Assembly: GCF_000698145.1 (NCBI RefSeq)
Contig: NZ_BAXB01000026.1
Span: forward strand, 1-48,386
Source of the DNA: Geomicrobium sp. JCM 19039
GTDB lineage: Bacteria > Bacillota > Bacilli > Bacillales > Marinococcaceae
Direction: 5' to 3'
Length of the DNA stretch: 48,386 nucleotides
Shown here: piece by piece, positions 18,132-26,383 of the stretch
How positions within the stretch are numbered: position 1 is the first letter of the stretch
Layout of the letters: each line of letters opens with the position of its first letter
The notes under the pieces: generated by a model
Database searches by the model: none
What the model saw: only the letters and a program-made list of their open reading frames with translations
Told to the model about the DNA's origin: nothing
Program-made: the position numbers and the translations under genes

Positions 18132-19751
18132 ATGGCATTTGAGACGCGGTTAACTGATGCATACATTGCCCAGTATGAGAACATTTGGCCGAACAAAACG
18201 ATTCTCGATTATTTTGATCGAGCGGTCGATCGTTATCCGAACAAAGAAGCGATCATTGATAAACGAAGTCGGTTCACGTATGCGGAATTGGCCCAATCCG
18301 TCAATCGTGTTGCCCTCGGTTTGCTTGAAGCGGGCTTAAAAAAAGGGGATGTTATTTCGATCCAACTGCCAAATTGGAATGAGTTTGTCATTTTGCATCT
18401 CGCTGCTACGAAGATTGGGGCGATTACGAATCCGCTCATCCCGATTTACCGGGACCGAGAAATCGGCTATATGGTGAAGATGGCGGAAACGAAAATGATC
18501 GTCGTGCCTGATGAATTCCGGAGCTTTGATTACCCGGCCATGATCGATCGTCTAAAGGATGATTGGCCCCAGCTGGAGCACACGTATGTTGTGGGAGAGA
18601 ACGTGCCGTCACATATGAAAGCGTTTACCGACCTCACGAATATTGCCTGGGAAGAGCGACTTGACGTGAAAGAACTCGAAGCAATGATCCACGACCCGAA
18701 TGAGCTGACAGAAATTATCTTTACGTCTGGAACGACAGGTTCCCCTAAAGGAGTGATGCATACGCACAATACGCTCTGTGTATCAACCGACTATTGGATT
18801 GAGCGCCTGAAGCTGACCGATGACGATGTGATGTTTATGCCGTCCACGTTCGGGCACCAAACGGGTTTTGGCTACGGGCTACGATTGCCGATTCATTACG
18901 GTGGAACAGCGGTCTTCCAAGACGTTTGGAATCCAGAAGTATTTCTCGAGCAAATCAGTACTGAGCGCATTACGTTTACGGCGAGCGCGACCCCGTTTTT
19001 GCAAGATGTGGTTGAGTTTGAGGGGTTGGAGAACTATGACTTGCAAACTTTTAGAGCATTTATTGCGTTAGGTGCGCCGATTCCTCGGGCCATCGTGAAA
19101 GAGGCAAACGAGAAAGTTTCCTTTTCCATTCTCTCTGGTTGGGGGCAATCAGAGAATGGTCTTGTCACGCTAACGTTGCTCGATGATTCCATTGAGAAGC
19201 TGACGGGTACAGATGGAACGACATTTCCTCATATGGAAGTGAAAACGATTGATGAGTACGAAAACCCGTGCCCGCCAGATGTTGAAGGAGCATTGCTCGC
19301 AAAAGGGCCGGCACAATTTGTCGGGTATTTAAAGCAACCGGAAGTCACAGAAAGTGAGCATATTGACAATTGGTTTATTACAGGTGACCGGGCAACGATT
19401 GATGCGGACGGATACATTCGCATCACTGGTAGAAATAAAGACATTATCATACGCGGTGGAGAGAACATCCCGGTCGCCTACGTTGAGAATATGCTCTATG
19501 AACATCCAAGCATCCAGATTGCCCAAATTGTCGCCATGCCTGACGCACGTCTGCAAGAAAGAGCTTGTGCGATGATCGGCATGAAACCAAACGAGACACC
19601 CCTTACGCTAGAAGACATTAAGCACTTTTTAGAAGAGAAAGGTGTGGCTAAACAATATTGGCCCGAGCGCGTCGAAGTGCTTGAACAGTTTCCGAGAACA
19701 CCGAGCAGAAAGATCCAGAAATTCCGCCTTCGAGACATGATTAAACAATAG
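18132..19751 (+). CDS. aliA: Acyl-CoA synthetase, probable cyclohexanecarboxylate-CoA ligase
   Basis: A 539-residue member of the AMP-forming adenylate superfamily that would activate the ring carboxylic acid with ATP and CoA. Motifs in order are the P-loop TSGTTGSPKG (about 198-207), GWGQSENG (about 340), WFITGDRATIDADGYIRITG (about 417-436) and GRNKDIIIRGGENIPVAYVE. The C-terminal loop with the adenylation lysine reads RTPSRKIQKFRLR, where an Arg replaces the usual Gly before Lys-Ile. AliA is the best match given its neighbours aliB, badI and badH, but specificity for cyclohexanecarboxylate is inferred. ATG 18132 is seven bases after AAGGAGG; badI ends 12 bp upstream. Confidence 0.85.
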   Translation: MAFETRLTDAYIAQYENIWPNKTILDYFDRAVDRYPNKEAIIDKRSRFTYAELAQSVNRVALGLLEAGLKKGDVISIQLPNWNEFVILHLAATKIGAITNPLIPIYRDREIGYMVKMAETKMIVVPDEFRSFDYPAMIDRLKDDWPQLEHTYVVGENVPSHMKAFTDLTNIAWEERLDVKELEAMIHDPNELTEIIFTSGTTGSPKGVMHTHNTLCVSTDYWIERLKLTDDDVMFMPSTFGHQTGFGYGLRLPIHYGGTAVFQDVWNPEVFLEQISTERITFTASATPFLQDVVEFEGLENYDLQTFRAFIALGAPIPRAIVKEANEKVSFSILSGWGQSENGLVTLTLLDDSIEKLTGTDGTTFPHMEVKTIDEYENPCPPDVEGALLAKGPAQFVGYLKQPEVTESEHIDNWFITGDRATIDADGYIRITGRNKDIIIRGGENIPVAYVENMLYEHPSIQIAQIVAMPDARLQERACAMIGMKPNETPLTLEDIKHFLEEKGVAKQYWPERVEVLEQFPRTPSRKIQKFRLRDMIKQ

Positions 19752-19772
19752 AGAAACGTGGAGGAAACCAAC

Positions 19773-20507
19773 ATGAGCGAAGTAGCATTTATTACCGGAG
19801 CAGGACGAGGCATTGGTCGGGAGATTGCCAAGACACTCGCAAACAAAGGCATGAAGATCGTCGTGACCGATATTTCCATCGACTCAGCAAAAGAAACCGC
19901 CGAGCTGTTAAACACTGAAGCTTTACCCCTTGCATGCGACGTCACTTCATTAGAAGATGTAGGAGAAGCTGTAAAGAAGGCAGCGGATCACTTTGGCAAG
20001 ATTTCCATTCTTGTGAACAATGCCGGATGGGATAAAATTGAGCCGTTTCTAAAAAGCGAACCGGACACTTGGCAGAAAGTCATCTCCATCAATTTAATGG
20101 GCCAAATTCATACGTGTAAAGCCGTATTGCCAGTCATGATTGACCAAGGGCACGGCAAAGTCGTGAACTTGGCGTCAGATTCGGCGCGCGTCGGTTCAAG
20201 CGGGGAGGCGGTGTATTCCGCAGCAAAAGGGGGCGTCGTGTCCTTTACAAAAACGCTCGCTCGTGAAATGGCGCGTCATAAGATCAATGTGAACTGCATT
20301 GCGCCTGGACCGAGTAACCCCCCCCTTCTTGCTGAGATTAGTGAGTACAATGACGGGATTGTCAAAGCATTAGAAAAAGCGATCCCATTCCGCAGGTTGG
20401 CAGAAGCTGAAGACATTGCCAATGCTGTTGCCTTCTTTGCATCCCAAGAAGCCGGTTATGTGACCGGACAAACGTTGTCTGTTAATGGCGGGTTAACGAT
20501 GGCTTAG
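19773..20507 (+). CDS. badH: 2-hydroxycyclohexanecarboxyl-CoA dehydrogenase (SDR)
   Basis: A 244-residue classical short-chain dehydrogenase that closely follows BadH. The cofactor motif is TGAGRGIG (about 8-15), followed by NNAGWDKIEPF. The catalytic Ser is in NLASDSARVGSSGEAVY (Ser135), with Tyr148 and Lys152 in YSAAKGG, and the C-terminus is TGQTLSVNGGLTMA. The reaction is NAD-dependent oxidation of 2-hydroxycyclohexane-carboxyl-CoA to the 2-oxo compound, the substrate of BadI. ATG 19773 lies eight bases after GGAGG. A second SDR lacking all three catalytic residues follows 11 bp downstream. Confidence 0.92.
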   Translation: MSEVAFITGAGRGIGREIAKTLANKGMKIVVTDISIDSAKETAELLNTEALPLACDVTSLEDVGEAVKKAADHFGKISILVNNAGWDKIEPFLKSEPDTWQKVISINLMGQIHTCKAVLPVMIDQGHGKVVNLASDSARVGSSGEAVYSAAKGGVVSFTKTLAREMARHKINVNCIAPGPSNPPLLAEISEYNDGIVKALEKAIPFRRLAEAEDIANAVAFFASQEAGYVTGQTLSVNGGLTMA

Positions 20508-20518
20508 GAGGGATTTAT

Positions 20519-21252
20519 ATGGACGTACGGTTGGATGGCAACACCGTCCTCGTCACCGGTGCAGCAAAAGGAATTGGAAAAGCGATTGCACTTGAGGCGG
20601 CCGGAGCGGGGGCGAACATTGCCCTGCATTATCATCATTCCAAAGGGGAAGCCAAGCGTACCGCAGAGGAAATCCGCGAGATTGGTGTGGACGTACAGAT
20701 GGTGAGTGGAGATGTCGGGGATTATGCGGATGTCGATGTGATGTATGAAACAACTGGACCGGTCGATGCGATCGTCAATAATGCTGGCTGGACACAGTTA
20801 AAGCCATTTTTCTCTTATGAACGTGGAGAGTGGCAAAAAGAGATCGACATTTGCTTACAAGCGGTCATGAACTTGGCGCACCGTTTCGTGCCTGACATGA
20901 TGGAGCGGGGCAGCGGGAAGTTCATTAATCTGATTGGAGACTCCGCCCGTACGGGGGATCGCTACTTGAGCGTGTCTGGGGCTGCGCGGAGCGGGGCAAC
21001 GAGCTTTGTGAAATCGCTCGCGCAAGAAGCCGGTCGCAGCGGCGTGCAATGCAATACCGTATCTCTTGGAATGATCAACCAAGGTGAGCTTGATGAGTCA
21101 CTAAAAACGAAACTCGTCAAACACTATCCCCTCGGTACCTCGGGGATCGTACTGATGTTGCCAACATGACGACGTTTCTGTTGTCTGAACAGACGAACTG
21201 GGTGACCGGACAAGTGATCGCGGTAAACGGAGGCTACACGATGATTGGATAA
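20519..21252 (+). pseudogene. SDR-fold protein lacking the Ser-Tyr-Lys triad, frameshifted
   Basis: This protein of about 244 residues is a short-chain dehydrogenase homologue with an intact cofactor motif (TGAAKGIG, about 13-20), NNAGW (about 87-91) and C-terminal TGQVIAVNGGYTMIG. Aligned with BadH, the catalytic Ser is Gly140 (NLIGDSAR), the Tyr is Ser153 and the Lys is Arg157 (SVSGAARSG). It is therefore very unlikely to be an active dehydrogenase. Dead SDR subunits that pair with an active partner are known in BbsCD of anaerobic toluene degradation, so a complex with BadH is plausible. The frame breaks near 21127-21133; one added base restores YLGDRTDVANMTTFLLSEQ. ATG 20519 follows TAGGAGGG. 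Confidence 0.85.
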
Positions 21253-21283
21253 AAGAGAAATCCACGTTGGACCTCTCTTTTAT
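21249..21283. terminator. Bidirectional terminator
   Basis: ATAAAAGAGA pairs perfectly with TCTCTTTTAT around a 15-nt loop. The A and T runs on the two sides allow it to end both the plus-strand pathway operon and the convergent methyltransferase gene. Confidence 0.85.
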
Positions 21284-22002
21284 TGTTTCGTCGCCCGCAC
21301 AATGAGCATCATCGGCCGGCGCATCTCGTCTTCCATCTCTAACGAAGCAGGGGGCATCGGCTCGACGAGGCGATCTAATCGAAACCCATTCGTAAGCAGT
21401 GCGTCTACGTACGTCGTGAGTGTCCGGTGATACTTCGTCACCGTTTCGCCGAGGAAAGTGGTATCTCGTTCTCCCTCATAGAAGTAGCGGTCAACGGGAA
21501 AATGTTGAATGTTCCCTTTATCATCGGTGTGCCACTGTTGACTTCCCTCTGCAGTGAAAACAGGGTGTTCAACGGAAAACACGAATTGTCCTCCAGTTGC
21601 GAGCATGCGATGTACGTTTTTCGCAACACGATCAAACGATTCAACATAATGAAAGGCGAGAGAACTCATTACAGCATCAAAACTCTCGTCGTCGAATCGA
21701 ACGTCTTCGATTGCAGTCTGTACATACGACACATTGTCCATCCCCGCCGTTTTTTCTTTGGCGACCCCGATCATTTTCTCTGACACATCGATGCCAACGA
21801 CTTGTTTCGCTCCTTGTTCTAACGCGTATACACAGTGCCAACCGTAGCCACAACCTAAATCAAGCACACGGTTATGCTGAAAGTCAGGTAACAATTGTTG
21901 CAGCGTTGACCACTCTCCGGCGCCTGAGAGTCCATACTTCGAGCGGTCCATCTGTTCGTATTTCTCAAAAAAAGCTTGTTGGTCGTAAGGGTTACGTTTC
22001 AT
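21280..22002 (-). CDS. Class I SAM-dependent methyltransferase
   Basis: This 240-residue protein has the Rossmann methyltransferase motifs: motif I VLDLGCGYGWHCVYALEQGA (about 44-63), the acidic loop GIDVSEKMI, FDAVMSSLAFHYV and GGQFVFSVEHPVFT. The last stretch, with the later YFYEGERDTTF, resembles a common Bacillus group of unassigned methyltransferases. The substrate is unknown. I choose the start at 22002 (MKRNPYDQQAFF), preceded by AGAGG; an upstream ATG at 22020 lacks a site. It converges on the alicyclic operon and does not look like part of it. Confidence 0.88.
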   Translation of the reverse strand: MKRNPYDQQAFFEKYEQMDRSKYGLSGAGEWSTLQQLLPDFQHNRVLDLGCGYGWHCVYALEQGAKQVVGIDVSEKMIGVAKEKTAGMDNVSYVQTAIEDVRFDDESFDAVMSSLAFHYVESFDRVAKNVHRMLATGGQFVFSVEHPVFTAEGSQQWHTDDKGNIQHFPVDRYFYEGERDTTFLGETVTKYHRTLTTYVDALLTNGFRLDRLVEPMPPASLEMEDEMRRPMMLIVRATKQ

Positions 22003-22056
22003 ACAATCAGCCTCTTTCATACGACTAGTATACTATAGATGTTGGAGGTGTTTCGA

Positions 22057-22561
22057 ATGAGGGTTGCTTTTTTGATCGCGACGGAACGATCATTGAAGAT
22101 GTTCCTGATGAGGAATGGGGGCGGTGGAATCGCCAGTGTGGATTCGAGGTGCGATGGATACGCTTGAGGCTGTGCGCGGGAAAGGGTATGAGGTCATCAT
22201 CGTCACGAATCAATACATCATTAACGAAGGGTACATTACTGCCGAGCAATACGAGCATATGAATCGTCAAGTGCTGGCAACGCTCAGAGAGCGTGGCATT
22301 CGTATTTTGGACGTGTTTCATTGTCCTCACGCCCGAGACGCGGGGTGTTGTTGCATCAAGCCGAACACGGGAATGGTCGAGCAAGCGATCAAGCGGTATC
22401 CGGCGATGGAGCTGGGCGAATCCTTTATGATCGGAGATTCAGATGTCGACGTTCAATTAGCAACGAACGTAGGCATTCGAGGATTCGGCATTGGGGTGCA
22501 GTCAGACGACCCAGCGGTCACAACGCTCGAGCGGGTGGCGGATTTATTGGAATATATATAG
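22057..22561 (+). pseudogene. HAD-IIIA phosphatase (GmhB-like), two frameshifts
   Basis: A haloacid-dehalogenase phosphatase resembling D-glycero-D-manno-heptose bisphosphate phosphatase GmhB. Motif I is FFDRDGTIIEDVPD, motif II lies in VIIVTNQ, the zinc loop is CPHARDAGCCC, and KPNTGMVEQA and GDSDVDVQLATNVGI give motifs III and IV. The true N-terminus (ATG 22057, behind TTGGAGGTG) needs one T added to the T6 run at 22068-22073. A second added base near 22132 joins WGRWNR to PVWIRGAMDTLEAV. The restored protein has about 168 residues, normal for the family. With no heptose genes near, the physiological substrate is open. Confidence 0.85.
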
Positions 22562-22816
22562 CGAGTTGATGATGAGTATCCCTTTTTTGGCTGGGAGCCG
22601 TAGTCGGAACGGGGAAGCAAGGGTAAGAGGAATTTGTGTCCGGTAGACCATCTATTCCCCCTGTCAACGGACAATATCGCCAAGCCCCCGCCCTTTGACC
22701 AAACGTCTTAGTTATCGTCAGACGGATGTTGTATGCAAAAGTCAGTCAGTTCATCGATGTACCTTTGTTTAATGTTTGCGATGCTTTAGATGTATATCTT
22801 TAAAGGAGGCAGATCA
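22562..22816. other. Intergenic stretch without recognisable features
   Basis: This 255-bp gap separates the phosphatase from the next gene. I see no strong hairpin with a T run and no convincing promoter box. Confidence 0.4.
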
Positions 22817-23362
22817 ATGAATTTAGGTCATGCGCTAATCTTCGGAGGGACGGGAATGCTAGCTGGCGCAACGAAATGTGTCGCGGAGCACGCAACACAT
22901 GCCACCGCATTTGGGAGGAATGAACAACGGTTGCACAGGTTGGAACAGACGAGCGCGGCACTGGGTACTCGGCAACTTGACTACACTGATTCAGAACAGC
23001 TGAAACAGGAGGTTCAGAGGGCATACGATACGTTTGGACCGATTCATACGGTAGTCGCTTGGATTCATGGGACAGCGCCAGGGGCTCATTCTCTTATTGT
23101 TGAACATATTGACCAGATGCAAGCGGACGTCTGGCAGCTTGTGACGGTTCGTGGCAGTAGCCGTGATGTTCAGCAGATTAAGAAAGAGCAGAACATCATT
23201 TCTGAACAATGTCACTTCATTGACATTCAATTAGGCTTTATATATGATGGTCGTGTTTCCAGGTGGCTCACACACGATGAGATTTCTGCAGGGGTCATCC
23301 GAGGAATAAAAGATCAACAAGCTGTATCGGTCGTCGGTACGTTAGAACCTTGGAACGATTGA
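22817..23362 (+). CDS. Rossmann-fold SDR-like protein
   Basis: This 181-residue protein starts behind AAAGGAGG and opens with MNLGHALIFGGTGMLAG, a glycine-rich nucleotide-binding motif (GGTGMLAG). AFGRNEQRLHRL follows, as in NADP-binding short-chain dehydrogenases. It is shorter than classical SDRs, has no YxxxK pair, and keeps HFIDIQLGFIYDGRVSRWLT in its C-terminal half, like a group of small unassigned Bacillus proteins. An enzymatic role is not evident. The next gene starts 37 bp later. Confidence 0.7.
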   Translation: MNLGHALIFGGTGMLAGATKCVAEHATHATAFGRNEQRLHRLEQTSAALGTRQLDYTDSEQLKQEVQRAYDTFGPIHTVVAWIHGTAPGAHSLIVEHIDQMQADVWQLVTVRGSSRDVQQIKKEQNIISEQCHFIDIQLGFIYDGRVSRWLTHDEISAGVIRGIKDQQAVSVVGTLEPWND

Positions 23363-23399
23363 CCTTAGACAAGCAATTAGACGAGAGGATATCAACTAG

Positions 23400-24236
23400 A
23401 TGGCACAGAAAATATTACGCGGTTTACAACTGCCCGCCCCATTCGAAAAATCAGAGAAGATGTTTTGGCAAGATCCGCACATTGCTCCGTTTTTACTGGA
23501 AGCTCAATTGGAGCCAAGCCATGACGGGGCGAGTCGCTCGTTTACGTTTATAGACGAGTCCGTCGAGTTTATTACCGAAAAGATGGTAAATAATGATTCC
23601 GCAAAAATCATCGACTATGGCTCAGGGGCGGGTCTTTATTGTGAGCGGCTAGCGAAGAAAGGGTTACGCGTAACGGGCGTCGACTTCTCGTTGAATTCCA
23701 TCAACTATGCGCGGGAGCAAGCGGCAAAACAACAGTTGCCCATCGAGTATCGGTATGAGAATTACTTAGAGTCCGCCGAGGTCGACCGGTATGACGCAGC
23801 GCTTTTAATCTATTGTGATTTAGGAGCTCTTAGCCAACCAGACCGGCAAACGTTGCTCACAAATATTCGCAGAAGTCTAAAGCCGGGCGGTCGCATCTTG
23901 TTGGATGTATTTAATGAACAGCAGTATCACGCGTTTGTGGAAACACGTACTTGGGAGGCTCATGAGAACGGAGGATTTTGGTCACCGGAACCGTATGTGG
24001 AGCTCGTACAAAATGTGAAATACAGTGCAAGAATTACGCTGGAACAAACAACGGTTATTACGGATGATCATGTGGAGACGTACAACATATGGCACCAATA
24101 TTTCACTGAAGAACAGTTGGTTCAAGAGCTGGAAGAGGCAGGCTTTTCCGTCGAAAAATGTTATGAAGATGTGAGCGGTCGCCAACGATCACTTAATAGC
24201 AAGACCATTGCTGTCATTGCAAGGCGCGAATTTTAG
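23400..24236 (+). CDS. SAM-dependent methyltransferase
   Basis: This 278-residue protein has motif I KIIDYGSGAGLYCERLAKKG (about 68-87), the acidic GVDFSLNSINYAREQA, a poly-hydrophobic AALLIYCDLGAL and LKPGGRILLDVFN, all typical of class I methyltransferases. The C-terminal half (WHQYFTEEQLVQELEEAGF) matches the cap seen in methyltransferase type 11/25 proteins. The substrate is unknown. The ribosome binding site (GAGAGG) is about 11 bases from ATG 23400, so the start is less certain than the family. Confidence 0.87.
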   Translation: MAQKILRGLQLPAPFEKSEKMFWQDPHIAPFLLEAQLEPSHDGASRSFTFIDESVEFITEKMVNNDSAKIIDYGSGAGLYCERLAKKGLRVTGVDFSLNSINYAREQAAKQQLPIEYRYENYLESAEVDRYDAALLIYCDLGALSQPDRQTLLTNIRRSLKPGGRILLDVFNEQQYHAFVETRTWEAHENGGFWSPEPYVELVQNVKYSARITLEQTTVITDDHVETYNIWHQYFTEEQLVQELEEAGFSVEKCYEDVSGRQRSLNSKTIAVIARREF

Positions 24237-24352
24237 TAGGTGCTTTATAAACTACTTAATGTAAGTGGTCAGAATTATAAGTTTTATTTCATGTTTGTTA
24301 GGGAATAGAGAACAGTAGAAACATCAACTTTAGTGATGAAGGAGAGATTAAG

Positions 24353-24721
24353 GTGAAAGGTTTTCAGCTTCTCCCTATTTTCGCATTTCCCTTTTTGATC
24401 GGCAGTGACATGGCGGACGAACCTGCTGTCGGTGGTCACTATATGAGCGATATTCATTGGGGCGTCGAGGCAGAAGAAGTCGCGCTTTCAAGTAACCGCT
24501 TTACGTTAGGACCAGAGTTTGTCATGCCGTTCTCGATTGAAGCAACTAACGAAGTGATGGTCGGGCTATACAACCACGATACCGATTCAATCGTTTGGCA
24601 ATACGGTGAATCCTCCCATATCGATGGCCACCTTGTCACAGAAGAAACAGCGCTGTATAGCGTTGTCATCGGTAATCCGAATGATGAGAAAATTGAGGTG
24701 ACGGGTGAATATGAAGTATAA
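24353..24721 (+). CDS. Secreted protein of unknown function
   Basis: This 122-residue protein starts at GTG 24353, seven bases after GGAGAG. A hydrophobic N-terminus (MKGFQLLPIFAFPFLIG) looks like a signal peptide with a weak positive charge. The remainder is acidic and beta-rich (VMVGLYNHDTDSIVWQYGES) with no cysteines. I do not recognise the family. It overlaps the start of a lipoprotein gene, suggesting coupled expression. Confidence 0.65.
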   Translation: MKGFQLLPIFAFPFLIGSDMADEPAVGGHYMSDIHWGVEAEEVALSSNRFTLGPEFVMPFSIEATNEVMVGLYNHDTDSIVWQYGESSHIDGHLVTEETALYSVVIGNPNDEKIEVTGEYEV

Positions 24722-24965
24722 ACGGTTGTACACATGGGTTCCTCTATCGTTTCTTTTTGCTGTTTGTGCTGTCGGGTGTTCAGACAGCGATGAACAAACC
24801 GAGGAAGTGCTAGAATCTCAAACAACACCTGTATCAGAAAGTTTCTCAATTCATGACATTGACGCCAACTTCTCAGAAGGTTATCCAAACGGCAATCCAT
24901 TGCCTGAGAACCCTTCGACTTTTCCGTTTCTTGATGAAGGGGTAGAACATGATGGGGGGAATTGA
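24705..24965 (+). CDS. Small acidic lipoprotein
   Basis: The 86-residue protein has a lipoprotein signal peptide ending in the lipobox AVGC (LFAVCAVGCSDSD). The mature part of about 60 residues is acidic and disordered. The start may be GTG 24705 or ATG 24711; GAGGTG at 24695 favours the former by spacing. It overlaps the preceding secreted-protein gene by 17 bp. Function unknown. Confidence 0.65.
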   Translation: MNMKYKRLYTWVPLSFLFAVCAVGCSDSDEQTEEVLESQTTPVSESFSIHDIDANFSEGYPNGNPLPENPSTFPFLDEGVEHDGGN

Positions 24966-25032
24966 TCGAGACTATGTGGTTGCTCCGAATGTCTGCTACA
25001 ATAACAAAGGCAGAATAAAGGAGTGAAGGACT

Positions 25033-25428
25033 TTGAAGAAATGGTTAGTGTTGGGTCTAGCGGCAACGTTCTTCTTCGGTTGTGCTACCGATGAACAAGA
25101 GCAGCAGTCCGGTGAAGATATGGATGTGTCTGAAGAGGAGATGCTCGAAGCGACGATTCTTCTTACAGAAGATGGTGGTGAGGTCATCGAGGAAGAAGAG
25201 GTCATGTTTACGGAAGGCGATTCATTAATGGACATTATGGACGAGAATTTCGATCTTGTAACGGACGCTGACGGTGCTTTTATTGAAGGCATTAACGGCT
25301 ATGATTCAAACGAAACAGACGGTTACTTTTGGACGTACACGATCAATGATGAAGAAGTGTTCGAAGGTGCCGAAGACGTTGAATTAGAAGAAGGCGATGA
25401 TGTCCATTTCGATTTTGCCGAGTGGTAG
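25033..25428 (+). CDS. Lipoprotein with DUF4430-like domain
   Basis: This 131-residue protein has a signal peptide with lipobox FFGC (MKKWLVLGLAATFFFGCATD) and a strongly acidic linker. It ends in a DUF4430-like, transcobalamin-C-terminal-type beta domain (GDSLMDIMDENFDLVTDADG, then ETDGYFWTYTINDEEV and VELEEGDDVHFDF). Such domains often bind small ligands or act in adhesion, but no ligand can be assigned. Translation starts at TTG 25033 behind AGGAGTGAAGGA. A terminator follows 13 bp after the stop. Confidence 0.8.
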   Translation: MKKWLVLGLAATFFFGCATDEQEQQSGEDMDVSEEEMLEATILLTEDGGEVIEEEEVMFTEGDSLMDIMDENFDLVTDADGAFIEGINGYDSNETDGYFWTYTINDEEVFEGAEDVELEEGDDVHFDFAEW

Positions 25429-25441
25429 GCAAGACTCGGGT

Positions 25442-25467
25442 CAGTCCATTTCATGGACTGTTCTTTT
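25442..25467 (+). terminator. Terminator after the DUF4430-like lipoprotein
   Basis: CAGTCCAT and ATGGACTG pair perfectly around a 3-nt loop, followed by TTCTTTT. Confidence 0.88.
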
Positions 25468-25543
25468 CATCTGAAAAGTGTGTTTATTTTGAATATATAA
25501 AGGTTATAGAGCCGTATACGACAAAAACTAAGTGGGGGGTCTT

Positions 25544-25779
25544 ATGAAAGGAATTATCGTCGGCTCAACGCTCGTATTGGCTAGTGTTGTATTATACGGC
25601 TTTGTTTTAAATGCGGCATCGGTTTCAAATACGATTGCGAGTAGTGTATTTGGACGGGAACTCATTTATGATCAACTATGGATTGTGTACTCGGTGGAAG
25701 TGATTGTTGCGATTGCGTGTTTGTAATCGGCCTCATCTCTGTCGTGTGGGGCTTGTTTTCCAAACAGGAAAGGTACTAA
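25544..25779 (+). pseudogene. Small two-helix membrane protein, frameshifted
   Basis: The N-terminal half MKGIIVGSTLVLASVVLYG is a membrane helix; a second helix begins at LWIVYSVEVIVAIAC. The frame closes at TAA 25723, but the next frame continues naturally as FVIGLISVVWGLFSKQERY to the stop at 25779. One base added at 25717-25723 gives one protein of about 78 residues with two helices and a charged tail. ATG 25544 follows TGGGGGG. Function unknown. Confidence 0.6.
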
Positions 25780-25859
25780 GTGTGTGAAAAAACCTTTTCA
25801 TTCAAGTTAGGAAAAAGGTAACATGTATGTAGATAATTTTTAAAATAAAGGGTGATGAG

Positions 25860-26380
25860 ATGTTTAATGCTAAATTTGAATCGCAAGATGGGTATGACAA
25901 AGGAATCGGGGAGCTTGTGTATATGCTCCAACATACGCGAATGATGACGGAGTTTGAAGTAGCTGAGCTGACGGATAAACAGTTGGACTATTTGCTCGAT
26001 CCGACGAGTAATTCAATTGGCATGTTGCTTCAACATATCGCCTCGATTGAGTTTTTGCACCAAGTGATGTCATTTGAAGAGCGGATGATGAACGAAGAGG
26101 AAGAGAAAGAGTGGATGGCGGCGATGCAGCTCGGCGAGCGTGGTCGAGAAGAGATTAAAAACGGCACCGTGACGATTATTTGCAAAAATTAAAACAAGTT
26201 CGAGAAGAAACCTACAATTTCCTAAAACAACAAGAGGATGAGTGGTTATACAAAGAACGACAGTTTCCAGATGGTACGCCGTACAATAACTATTTCCTAT
26301 GGTTTCATGTTTTAGAAGATGAGATTAGCCACCGTGGGCAAATCAAATTGATAAAACGACACCTAGAAGCCAATGCCTAA
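25860..26380 (+). pseudogene. DinB/DUF664 family protein, frameshifted
   Basis: A four-helix DinB-like protein of about 173 residues once the break is repaired. The metal-binding pattern of the superfamily is visible: GMLLQHIASIEFLHQV in the first half and FHVLEDEISHRGQIKLIKRH in the second. The frame breaks at 26171-26174, and one added base joins NGTV to DYLQKLKQVREETYNFL. DinB family members are often thiol-dependent transferases in bacilli, but this one has no clear substrate. ATG 25860 follows AAAGGGTGATGAG. Confidence 0.82.
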
Positions 26381-26383
26381 ACG

